Shown here piece by piece: positions 1 to 7,198 of a DNA stretch of 8,013 bases (position 1 is its first letter; the number at the start of each line of letters is the position of its first letter). The DNA is taken from contig CAYTTY010000078.1 of the NCBI GenBank assembly GCA_964440935.1, positions 1 to 8,013 of the forward strand. The letters are read 5' to 3'. Origin of the DNA: WJJR01 sp964440935 (GTDB taxonomy: Bacteria; Zixibacteria; MSB-5A5; WJJR01). A model generated the notes under the pieces. That model did no database searches. It had not been told where the DNA came from and saw only the letters and a program-made list of their open reading frames with translations. Made by a program: the position numbers and the translations under genes.

Positions 1-21
1 ACACACGGTGCCTCGCTTCCC

Positions 22-55
22 CTCAATCGGAAATCTATTCTGACAACCGCTCTAA
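22..55 (-). repeat. R repeat, inverted left-edge copy (R4)
   Basis: Read on the minus strand, this stretch gives TTAGAGCGGTTGTCAGAA (38-55) followed by TCCGATTGAG (22-31). The first part matches the start of R1 at 7145-7162 with one mismatch. The second part matches R2 at 7377-7386 exactly. It is therefore a diverged copy of the short repeat found three times on the right side of the window, in the opposite orientation. The outer boundary cannot be set because the window ends 21 bases further on. A 10-bp direct repeat, GTGCCTCGCT, occurs on both sides of it (8-17 and 71-80). Confidence 0.7.
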
Positions 56-64
56 CTAGAACGA

Positions 65-93
65 AGGGCTGTGCCTCGCTGAGACACAGCCCT
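65..93 (-). terminator. Hairpin downstream of the protease gene, probable terminator
   Basis: AGGGCTGTG (65-73) pairs perfectly with CACAGCCCT (85-93). After one mismatch, CTC (75-77) pairs with GAG (81-83) around a GCT loop. Read on the minus strand the hairpin starts about 30 bases after the protease stop codon and is followed by the moderately T-rich TTCGTTCTAGTTAG. Position and stem fit intrinsic termination, but the T tract is interrupted. The hairpin could instead belong to the repeat family whose R copy lies beside it. Confidence 0.55.
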
Positions 94-123
94 GTTCTAC
101 TCATGCATGACCTCTCGGATCGC

Positions 124-2493
124 CTAAGGCGCACACGGATCGACCGGCGGCGGCCCATTAAAGAAGAGGTGGTCAATCAGCTCGTTGAGGTCCACGGCAT
201 CCGGAAAGGAATCATTGTTGAAATCGGCGCGTGTGGTGGGACAGCCAGAATCTTGCGGGTTCGGGCCGCCAAAGAACAAGGCCTGAATCTCCGCATTGAG
301 ATCGAGAGCATCGAGCGTAAGATTCGCGTCGAAATCCGCCTGGAACGGACAGTCACAGGGATTAAACATCGTGATCGATCCGGGACTGAACTGCGGCTTG
401 AAACTTGCCCATTCCGAGGTCAATCGGAGATCATTGCTCGAGAATGTGGCCGAATCGACGATCTCCACCTGTCCTTCGGTGTTACCGGGTCCGGAACGCA
501 CCCAGAAATTCGCGATAATCCCTTCGCCCGCCGGTAACGGTTCACCAGCCGGAGCGGTCAGACGCCACAGCACCTGGCCGTTGAACCGATTGTCGAACAC
601 CAACTGGATGGACCACCCTGTCGTGCGCGGCCCTCTGGTGATGGAATCAATCACGATATTCGGAGTGCCCGTCAGCTTGAACGGAAGTGAAATCTGGTCC
701 ATCGGATGGGTATTGTTCAACCGCACTGGCACGGACGCCTTTGACTGAAATTCAATCGGCATTTGGATGTCGCCATAGTCGATCGTATCGGCGACCGCCA
801 CAATGAACTCGGGACACAAACGCGTGTGGGGTCCTGTCGGGCCGCTGGCGGTAAACGAGACATTGTAAATGCCGGCATCACTGTATGTATGAGACGCATT
901 CGCTGTCGCCGCCGTATCTCCATCGCCGAAGTCGTACGTGTACGGTCCCGAGGGTGCGTTCGGTGAGGTATCAGTGAAATTCACCAGCAATGGAATCTGA
1001 CCGACGGTCGTGTCGGCTGAAAAGTCCGCCGTGGTCATACCCGCCAGCGCGAGGTATGCATTGACACGGCCACTGCCCAACTCCCCAACAAACCCCGGAT
1101 TGTCCGCATAGACATCATCCACATTCTCCAACACCACCGAATCGACCTCGACACGTGTCCAGGTCGGTTTGTGTGAGTACACCAACGCGGCCACTCCGGC
1201 CACGGTTGGCGCGGCCATTGAGGTCCCGCTCAATTCAGCATAATCTTCCACGCCCAGAGCGGCATAGGTGTTCATGATGGCCCCACCAGGTGCCGAGATG
1301 TCGATCAACGACCCATAATTCGAGCTGCCGTCCTTCTTATTGAATTTGTTCAACCACGCCACGACAATGACGTCGTCGACCTGGCTAATGGAACCGAAAT
1401 CGAAAGGGTCATTGCTGCCGTCATTGCCGGCCGAATAGGTGAACGTGACACCGGCATCGACGGCATTTTGTGCCGCACCGCGGATTGTCAGACCACTGGA
1501 TCCCCAGGACCCGTTGATCACGCGCGCGCCATTGGCCACCGCGTAGTTGATCGCGTTGACCCCGGCTCCCATCTGGACGTATCCCCGGCCATCATCGGCC
1601 AGGTACCCCATCCGCAAGCACATGATCTTGCAGCCGGGTTTACGCGCCGAGCGCAAGCCGCCGGCGATTCCAGCCACACCTGTCCCGTTGCCGGTCACTG
1701 CAGCGGCGATCCCGCCAACGTGCGTCCCATGCCCCGTAAAATCATCCGGGTCATTGTCTTCGTCGAAACAGTCCTCCCCGGCCCAGCAATTGCCCTGTGC
1801 GGCAATGAAATCCCAACCAATGAAGTCATCAATAAACCCGTTGCCGTCATCGTCCACTCCATTGACGTCATCGGGGTCCATGATCTCGCCGTCGCCATCC
1901 AAGTCCTCGCCGGGATTGACCCAGATGTTGGCGATGAGGTCTTCGTGATCCCACAGAACACCGGAATCCATGATGCCGATAATCACGGTCGAATCACCGG
2001 TCTCCAGTTCCCAAGCCTCATCAGAATCAATGTCGACATCAGAAGTTTGGTGATGGGTCCATTGATCGCCATAGAGCGGATCGTCGGGTGTAATCGCGGT
2101 CAGCGGCTCGATGTAATTCGGCTCCGCGTAAATGACAGCCGGATCCTGTTCGTATGCCGCGATGGCGGCGTCCACATCGCTTCCGGGAGGCAACTGGACC
2201 GTATACACCTGCCGTAGCCCGTGACGGTCGATACCCAACGGCGGTGGTGCGGCCGTGGGCACCGTCCTCGTAAAACGCTGAACCTGCAACTCTTCATTGA
2301 TCTGATCGAGGCTGGTGATACCGGTCGCCATCCGGCCGCTTGTTTGACCTACGGCCAGCGCGACATCCTCGGTCAGCTTCACCAACACTCGGTCGGGCAC
2401 GTAACTCGGAACCTGCTGTCCCATCGCACTACCCGCCAATGCCGTGGCGCACACGACCAGTGCCAAGGCGCTCACGCGCACACATCGTAGCAT
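124..2493 (-). CDS. Secreted subtilisin-like (S8) serine protease with PKD, cohesin-like and dockerin-like modules
   Basis: The 789-residue product is predicted to be an exported endopeptidase. Residues 1-25 form a Sec signal peptide (R3, R6, hydrophobic 7-20, likely cleavage after AMG). Residues 29-135 resemble a subtilase propeptide (VPDRVLVKL to YAEPNY). The catalytic domain spans about 140-482, with Asp176 in MDSG, His255 in GHGTHVGG, oxyanion Asn357 in SAGND and Ser425 in GTSMAAP, which is the subtilase order. An Asp/Gly-rich loop (197-223) between Asp and His suggests calcium binding. A PKD domain (about 488-568, YDFGDGD and HTYSDAGIYNVSF) is followed by a cohesin-like beta-sandwich (about 570-708) and two EF-hand-like dockerin repeats (720-742, 757-780) framed by C713, C715, C751 and C787. 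The ATG is chosen because it begins the signal peptide and follows AGGAGG by six bases. All catalytic residues are present, so it is probably active. The substrate is unknown; the cohesin-like call is fold inference. Confidence 0.96.
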   Translation of the reverse strand: MLRCVRVSALALVVCATALAGSAMGQQVPSYVPDRVLVKLTEDVALAVGQTSGRMATGITSLDQINEELQVQRFTRTVPTAAPPPLGIDRHGLRQVYTVQLPPGSDVDAAIAAYEQDPAVIYAEPNYIEPLTAITPDDPLYGDQWTHHQTSDVDIDSDEAWELETGDSTVIIGIMDSGVLWDHEDLIANIWVNPGEDLDGDGEIMDPDDVNGVDDDGNGFIDDFIGWDFIAAQGNCWAGEDCFDEDNDPDDFTGHGTHVGGIAAAVTGNGTGVAGIAGGLRSARKPGCKIMCLRMGYLADDGRGYVQMGAGVNAINYAVANGARVINGSWGSSGLTIRGAAQNAVDAGVTFTYSAGNDGSNDPFDFGSISQVDDVIVVAWLNKFNKKDGSSNYGSLIDISAPGGAIMNTYAALGVEDYAELSGTSMAAPTVAGVAALVYSHKPTWTRVEVDSVVLENVDDVYADNPGFVGELGSGRVNAYLALAGMTTADFSADTTVGQIPLLVNFTDTSPNAPSGPYTYDFGDGDTAATANASHTYSDAGIYNVSFTASGPTGPHTRLCPEFIVAVADTIDYGDIQMPIEFQSKASVPVRLNNTHPMDQISLPFKLTGTPNIVIDSITRGPRTTGWSIQLVFDNRFNGQVLWRLTAPAGEPLPAGEGIIANFWVRSGPGNTEGQVEIVDSATFSSNDLRLTSEWASFKPQFSPGSITMFNPCDCPFQADFDANLTLDALDLNAEIQALFFGGPNPQDSGCPTTRADFNNDSFPDAVDLNELIDHLFFNGPPPVDPCAP

Positions 2494-2499
2494 CGAATT

Positions 2500-2505
2500 C
2501 CTCCT
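2500..2505 (-). promoter_or_regulatory. Ribosome binding site of the protease gene
   Basis: The minus strand reads AGGAGG six bases before the ATG at 2493, a full-consensus Shine-Dalgarno at good spacing. It fixes the start and suggests efficient translation. Confidence 0.9.
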
Positions 2506-2719
2506 GACTGGGTATTCCCATCTCTACTTAACACACGACGAATAAACCCTGGACGTGCTCGCTCTTCTGATCTCCAAACATATCAACTAAGGGGATGTTT
2601 CCGAACATACTCACATTATCGACCGGTCACTCAGTATGAACAGACGTCGTTTGACGATGACGCCCAGACTCGTGCGGGGATGAGCGGGGCATCGCATCTG
2701 GTGGAATCGGGGATATAAA
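2506..2719 (-). other. Protease upstream region with small palindromes, no clear promoter
   Basis: This non-coding stretch must contain the protease promoter if the gene is transcribed separately. Visible symmetry includes AAACAT (2576-2581) facing ATGTTT (2595-2600) across a 13-base loop, and the perfect palindrome GACCGGTC (2621-2628). On the minus strand GATAAT/TAATGT-like sequences occur near 2610-2620, but no -35 box of good quality sits at standard spacing. The palindromes could be operator sites; nothing else supports that. Confidence 0.3.
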
Positions 2720-2750
2720 CGTGGGATGGGAGACTGTCTCCCATCCCACG
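2720..2750 (-). terminator. Strong intrinsic terminator of the 1234-residue protein gene
   Basis: The 15-base arm at 2720-2734 (CGTGGGATGGGAGAC) is perfectly complementary to 2736-2750, with one base between them; sterically this would be about 13 bp with a five-base loop. On the minus strand the hairpin begins 58 bases after the stop codon at 2809 and is followed by TTTATAT. It should separate this gene transcriptionally from the protease gene. On the plus strand the bases after the stem are ATGGTG, so it does not look bidirectional. Confidence 0.85.
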
Positions 2751-2808
2751 ATGGTGTCTACTACGTTGTCATCTCGCTACACTTTGCGAGTGATCTTCCA
2801 CGTCACGG

Positions 2809-5800
2809 TTAGTAACTCGGACCGCCCGGGCACGTGGTACCCGGCTGCGCGCTCAGATCACATGGGTCGCAGAGTACGCCATTGAAGAACAGAACCTGAA
2901 TCAGGAGGTTCAGGTCAACCGCATCTGAGACCGCGTCCGCATTGATGTTCGAACGGAAGATCGGGCACAGCGGATCCTGAATATCCGTTGCGTTAAAGAA
3001 CAGGATCTGGATCAGGATGTTCAGGTCGACTGCATCCAAGACGGCGTCGTCGGCAACGTTGCCTTGCTCCGGACAAGCGCAACCGACCGGCTCACCAACC
3101 ACCACTTCAATCACGCAGTCATCGGTGTAGTCGCTGCACAGATCCTGGACGCGGAACGTCGCTGTGTGGCGCGTATCAGCCGAACCACCGTCGAAGTCGA
3201 TCGTACCTTCGCACGGATCGGCGCCCGGAGTGAACGTAAACGCGTCTTCGGGGTCATCGACCTCGGTGATGCTGCATCCGCTACAGAGACCGGCGATACC
3301 GTCTTCGTGCGTACCGATCGCGTAGTACGGATAGCTCACCGCCGCTCCGGGGTTGGCCATCGAGTCATACTCGACAAATTCCGACCATCCGAAGCAATAC
3401 CGCCACGCCTTCTTGGTGTTCTCAATCAGATTAGTTGAGTCGACACCGGTGTTCGACGAGACATAACCGACAATGTACCGCTTCATTTCACCCGGAGCCA
3501 GGCTGAGACCTTGGTCCATAACCATCACGGCATGGAGGTCTTCTTCCGGATCGGGCTCGTTTGGCGGGAAGAGCTCGAAGCCCACGTCGTTCATTTCCTG
3601 CCACAGGTAGCCTTCGTGCCAGCCGCCGCCGTCACGGGCAAACAACCACGGATCGTTCGGAGCCACCCACGCACGCGGTGCGGGGAAGGTCTGAATCGCC
3701 GTCACACCGCCTTTCCAGCGCTGTGCCGTGCGATCGCCGACGATGACGTGGCCAACCGTATCGGCGCCCTGCTGGTACACGAGGTTCCAGTCCGCTTCCA
3801 GATGACCGGTGTTCTGACTGCCGATCTGGAGGCTGTCACCGTTATTGAGACTCGGCGTCACGTCGAAGTCCGTCGCCTGACCAATGGCCAGATCCGTGAA
3901 TGTGCCGCCCGAGTTGTTCGTGATTTTGTACTTGATCAGCACAAATTCACACGAATCGGGATCCTGCGGGAAGATGTACTCAACGTCAACGCCAATGAGC
4001 GAGTCGCTCGTGGTCTGAGCGGCAAAAGCCGTTGCCTTGCCGGAACCCAGACCATACGCCGAGGTGTCGACTTCGAGATTGCCAAGCGCACGGAAACCGG
4101 GCTGGCCGTTGCCTTCACCAAAGGTGTTACGGAAGACCAACGTGTCCGGATTCGGCGGCACGCCGATCAGCAAGCTGGCGTCGTAGATCGAGTAGCTGGT
4201 ATCGCCAACCACCGGATCCAAACGTGACAGACCGCCATCGGTCGCAGTGGCCTGATTGGCCTGGCGCTCGACGTTCGACACTTCAAGCCACAGCCAACCG
4301 GTGTTCAGGGTCACGAATTCCGGACAGAAGAATTCGTCAAAGACGAAGAAATCGACCGGGAAAACCTGAGGCGAGGCCTGTGTCGTGTCGTTGTGTGTAA
4401 CTTCAATCGTGCTCTGGTAGAGCCCTTCACCGCCGGACTGGACTGACGCGGCGGAGGCGTCCATCGTAACGGTACGGATGTTCGCCGGATCACCAGCGTT
4501 AATCGTGAACGCGCCGGTCGTCAGAACCAGCCAGTCGACTGGCGGGGCTTCACTGACACTACCCGACAAGGTCGCGTTACCGAAGTTCTCGAGGATGAGA
4601 TCTTCGATCTGCTGCTGCGGACCCGCAGCGGCGTTCAACGCGGCGTTGTATTCGCAGTCGGGATCCTGATTGGTCAACTGCCCCGCATACACCGGAGCGA
4701 TTGTCGGGCACAGGATTTCGGCATCGGTGCCGCCCGGAATGCGGTAGTACATCACCGGGTTGAATGTCCAGTTACCCTGGCCAAACACCGCATCACCGGC
4801 ATCGGTGTCCCAGATGTAGATGATGTGAATCGTGTCGTTGACGACGTGCGCCATCGACGGATCACGCTCGGATTCACACTCGTCACCCGGGGTGAGACCA
4901 TCGCAACCCGGAGTCTTCGTGTTCGTCAGGTTGACCGACGGCGAGAAGGTGTTACCACCGTCATTCGACACGGCAATGTAGATTTCGAGGTTCTGCGCGT
5001 TGTCTGACGCGGAGACATCGTTCTGCTCAACTGCCGTCGGGCCACCATACTGTTCGTAGGTGATATACACGTAGTCATAGTTGGTCAGGTCGCCCGGACC
5101 ATCGTTACACGTCGTGCTGCCGTCACCAAACGCGAGGTTCGGCACGGCCAGCCACAGATCACGACCACCGTCGGATCCCTGGTTGTCCCAGTCGATCGCC
5201 TGTTTGATGGTACGGGTCACACCGGTTTCCTCAGTCCAATGCTTCACACGACAGTCGGCGGTCAAATTCGAAAAGACCTGCTCAATCCAGACAGCATGCA
5301 GCCAGCCGTCGTTGTCGTATTCACCCTGGACTTCGAGCCAGGACTGCGGTTTTTCGTTTTCCGGTCCGGCATAGTTCGTAAACGACACATACGGACCCAC
5401 GGTGGGCTCGATTACTGCCGGGAACGAGCCGGCACCAGCGGCAATCCAGTTCGCGCCGTTGTCGGGCGATTTCAAATAACCGTTCTGGAGCAACTGCGCG
5501 GCATCAAGATTGTCGCGCTGATAGACAACGGCAATCTCGTCCGAGGTTGGGTCAACGGCCACGTGATAGTTCAATGTGCCGGCGTTGTTGTCCAATGCCA
5601 CCGGACCTTCCCAGGCGTTGCCGAAACCGCCGACGCGGCGGTAGTACACCAACTGGTCGTCCATAGTGGTATTACGGCCGTCACCGGTCGGGTGTCCCAC
5701 CAGATGGAAAACATCGTCATTCACATCTCCCGGCGCAGGCGCCAGGTCGATGCGAGTGTGCGGCCAAATGACCTGGCCTTCTTCCACAATCGACGCGTTG

Positions 5801-6513
5801 CCGAACTGCTCCTCACCGAAGATGTTGAAGCAGGCGGCCGCTGAGTTGAAGTACCACATGGTGTACATACCGCTCGAGCCCAACAACTGCTCATCTTCGT
5901 CACGGGCATGCAGCACTACGTAGCCGAGGTCACCGCTACCGACGTCGATCGTCGGGAAACCCGAACGGGCCAGCAACGGATCGCCGGGGACATCGAGCTG
6001 GAAACCGCAGTTTCCAAGACCGAGACCGCCACCCTGGCTCCAGCAATTGTACGCCGTGAAACGGTCGACGGCGTCCAGTGAGTCGGGAATACGATCCCAG
6101 TGTGTCCAGGCAAAGTGCGCGTACTGGCCGCCATAGCCATTGGGCAGCACCGCCACCATTTGCTGGTTGTTGTCGTTGTGATGGAAATCATACGTGGTAC
6201 CGCCGAGGGCACCGCCGCACAGTTCGATACCCGGCGGCTGTGACTGAGCGGACGCGCTCAGACCCATTTTCGGACGACGCGTGTCATCCAACACCGAGTT
6301 CGAACGTGTGGAGGCTGAGGCTTCGTAATACGGGTTCACCGCACCGTCGGCCACCGGAACCTCATAGCGATTTTCCGGATGTGACCACGTCGGCGTCGGC
6401 TCCTGCTGGGCCTCAATCTCCGCCATTTTCTGGGGTGACTGCGCCGCGAAGGCCGTAATAACTAAGGCCAAAATCGCGAGAGGCACCCCGATTTTCAAAA
6501 ATCTACCCGTCAT
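2809..6513 (-). CDS. Large secreted multidomain protein with Asp-boxes and C-terminal dockerin-like pair, function unknown
   Basis: The 1234-residue product is predicted to be exported. Residues 1-23 (MTGRFLKIGVPLAILALVIT then AFA) form a signal peptide with likely cleavage after AFA. Residues 90-620 are beta-rich and contain two Asp-box motifs, SPDNGANW (349-356) and SNDGGNTF (516-523), as in sialidase/BNR-type beta-propellers; I see no set of sialidase catalytic arginines, so no enzyme activity is claimed. Residues 635-725 look like an Ig-like repeat (ENFGNATLSG to VFPVDFFV). Residues 732-1064 are unassigned, with FVLIKYKITNNSGG and a closing LAPGEMKRYIVGYVSS. A Cys-containing beta region (1075-1142) precedes two EF-hand-like repeats (1152-1174, 1188-1212) framed by C1145, C1147, C1183 and C1218. 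An in-frame ATG 48 bases upstream is rejected: the chosen ATG starts the signal peptide and follows AAGGAG. It may be a structural or binding protein of the cell surface. Confidence 0.94.
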   Translation of the reverse strand: MTGRFLKIGVPLAILALVITAFAAQSPQKMAEIEAQQEPTPTWSHPENRYEVPVADGAVNPYYEASASTRSNSVLDDTRRPKMGLSASAQSQPPGIELCGGALGGTTYDFHHNDNNQQMVAVLPNGYGGQYAHFAWTHWDRIPDSLDAVDRFTAYNCWSQGGGLGLGNCGFQLDVPGDPLLARSGFPTIDVGSGDLGYVVLHARDEDEQLLGSSGMYTMWYFNSAAACFNIFGEEQFGNASIVEEGQVIWPHTRIDLAPAPGDVNDDVFHLVGHPTGDGRNTTMDDQLVYYRRVGGFGNAWEGPVALDNNAGTLNYHVAVDPTSDEIAVVYQRDNLDAAQLLQNGYLKSPDNGANWIAAGAGSFPAVIEPTVGPYVSFTNYAGPENEKPQSWLEVQGEYDNDGWLHAVWIEQVFSNLTADCRVKHWTEETGVTRTIKQAIDWDNQGSDGGRDLWLAVPNLAFGDGSTTCNDGPGDLTNYDYVYITYEQYGGPTAVEQNDVSASDNAQNLEIYIAVSNDGGNTFSPSVNLTNTKTPGCDGLTPGDECESERDPSMAHVVNDTIHIIYIWDTDAGDAVFGQGNWTFNPVMYYRIPGGTDAEILCPTIAPVYAGQLTNQDPDCEYNAALNAAAGPQQQIEDLILENFGNATLSGSVSEAPPVDWLVLTTGAFTINAGDPANIRTVTMDASAASVQSGGEGLYQSTIEVTHNDTTQASPQVFPVDFFVFDEFFCPEFVTLNTGWLWLEVSNVERQANQATATDGGLSRLDPVVGDTSYSIYDASLLIGVPPNPDTLVFRNTFGEGNGQPGFRALGNLEVDTSAYGLGSGKATAFAAQTTSDSLIGVDVEYIFPQDPDSCEFVLIKYKITNNSGGTFTDLAIGQATDFDVTPSLNNGDSLQIGSQNTGHLEADWNLVYQQGADTVGHVIVGDRTAQRWKGGVTAIQTFPAPRAWVAPNDPWLFARDGGGWHEGYLWQEMNDVGFELFPPNEPDPEEDLHAVMVMDQGLSLAPGEMKRYIVGYVSSNTGVDSTNLIENTKKAWRYCFGWSEFVEYDSMANPGAAVSYPYYAIGTHEDGIAGLCSGCSITEVDDPEDAFTFTPGADPCEGTIDFDGGSADTRHTATFRVQDLCSDYTDDCVIEVVVGEPVGCACPEQGNVADDAVLDAVDLNILIQILFFNATDIQDPLCPIFRSNINADAVSDAVDLNLLIQVLFFNGVLCDPCDLSAQPGTTCPGGPSY

Positions 6514-6519
6514 GCTCGT

Positions 6520-6525
6520 CTCCTT
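6520..6525 (-). promoter_or_regulatory. Ribosome binding site that decides the start of the 1234-residue protein
   Basis: The minus strand reads AAGGAG six bases before the ATG at 6513. The alternative ATG at 6561 would add 16 residues (MRGQNCQCNSSLKETS) ahead of the signal peptide and has no comparable site upstream, so the shorter form is preferred. Confidence 0.88.
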
Positions 6526-7022
6526 AAGACTGCTGTTGCACTGACAGTTTTGTCCCCTCACTGCTCGGGGGACGTCGTCGTCGCGACCGATTGCCGACCG
6601 GACACAACGACTGTGACCTTCTCCGTGATAAAGCTGCTTGGCGCAAAACGGCTCGGTGAAACCAAGCCGGTACTACGAAACTACAATTACTACACAAGCC
6701 GTTTGCTTGGCGCTACCACCTCCCTCATGGCGCTAAACATCGAGACGCCTGTGAAAACGGTTCTCTGGTGACTTGTCATCGCTTAGAAATCCCATTTCAA
6801 CTATGGTCTATGAGCCACTCCGCTCATCGTTTATTCAGTGCGGCACCCTGACAGGCACCTATAGGCTACTGTGTCCGTGTCACTAGTGGTCACAAGCGCG
6901 CGACCGGCAACACGGCGGGGAGGATTGTTCGATTCGGAAAGACCAAAGGACTCAACTGCTGGTAAACCAAGCGATTACGTATTGCACTCAATTCGACCTT
7001 CCGGGCCTGTACTCCAATCCTA

Positions 7023-7051
7023 TAAATATCTGTAAGCCGCTGATTTGTCAA
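7023..7051 (-). promoter_or_regulatory. Candidate sigma70-like promoter far upstream of the 1234-residue protein
   Basis: On the minus strand a perfect TTGACA (7046-7051) is followed after 17 bases by TATTTA (7023-7028). The -35 box and spacing are ideal but the -10 box matches TATAAT at only three positions. If it is used, the transcript would carry a leader of about 500 bases before the ATG at 6513. Promoter consensus in the likely host group may differ from that of E. coli. Confidence 0.35.
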
Positions 7052-7144
7052 GACAAAACCAGCAATTTTCGGCTGCTGAGACCTGCCTTTGTGACGGCTC
7101 TTTCAAGTACACCAATCCCGGCCAAGCTGCTGCTTTGTCACGCT

Positions 7145-7198
7145 TTAGAGCGATTGTCAGAAGTATTTTCCGTTTGTATTTGGGTGCCACGGGCCTTT
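7145..7198 (+). repeat. R repeat, copy R1
   Basis: The core at 7151-7196 is identical over 46 bases to 7693-7738 (R3). It starts AGCGATTGTCAGAA (7149-7162) and ends GGGTGCCACGGGCCT. In both copies an A element follows directly. A shorter match is R2 at 7357-7386, and an inverted diverged copy (R4) is at the left edge of the window. Confidence 0.85.

Larger units (their letters stand above)
6514..7144 (-). other. 631-bp non-coding region upstream of the 1234-residue protein, possible structured leader
   Basis: No convincing gene lies here. Open frames are short, without ribosome binding sites or recognisable products. Local structure is present: CGGCTCGGT (6649-6657) and ACCAAGCCG (6661-6669) form a hairpin with one mismatch and a GAA loop; AAACGGCT (6646-6653) can alternatively pair with AGCCGTTT (6697-6704); GCTTGGCGC is repeated directly (6635-6643, 6705-6713); ATGAGC/GCTCAT (6810-6815, 6822-6827) is a perfect 6-bp stem; GTCCCC/GGGGAC (6552-6557, 6568-6573) forms a hairpin close to the gene. 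CACTAGTG (6881-6888) is a palindrome that could be an operator. I compared the region with riboswitch classes I know, including c-di-GMP-I, and found no match. Confidence 0.45.

Noticed and set aside
1468..2217. Long plus-strand open frame (249 codons) opposite the protease gene
   Set aside because: It is antisense to the catalytic domain of a clear S8 protease, has no recognisable product or domain, and arises from codon bias of the opposite strand. The same holds for other open frames inside both genes.
2449..2493. Lipoprotein signal (Cys15 in the protease signal peptide)
   Set aside because: LVVC has Val before the Cys instead of Gly, Ala or Ser, and the Cys lies in the middle of the hydrophobic core. 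A signal peptidase I site at AMG fits better.
6514..6561. Start of the large protein at 6561, 16 residues upstream
   Set aside because: The added N-terminus carries two Cys and polar residues ahead of the signal peptide, and the AAGGAG site fits only the ATG at 6513.
6630..6760. Riboswitch of the c-di-GMP-I type suggested by GGCGCAAAACGG
   Set aside because: The resemblance is on the plus strand, opposite to the gene, and the remaining conserved blocks of that class are missing.
6550..6771. Plus-strand 73-codon open frame upstream of the large protein
   Set aside because: No ribosome binding site or recognisable domain. It overlaps the probable leader of the minus-strand gene.
6810..6827. 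ATGAGC/GCTCAT hairpin as a plus-strand terminator
   Set aside because: The stem is only 6 bp with a weak T tract, and no plus-strand gene precedes it.
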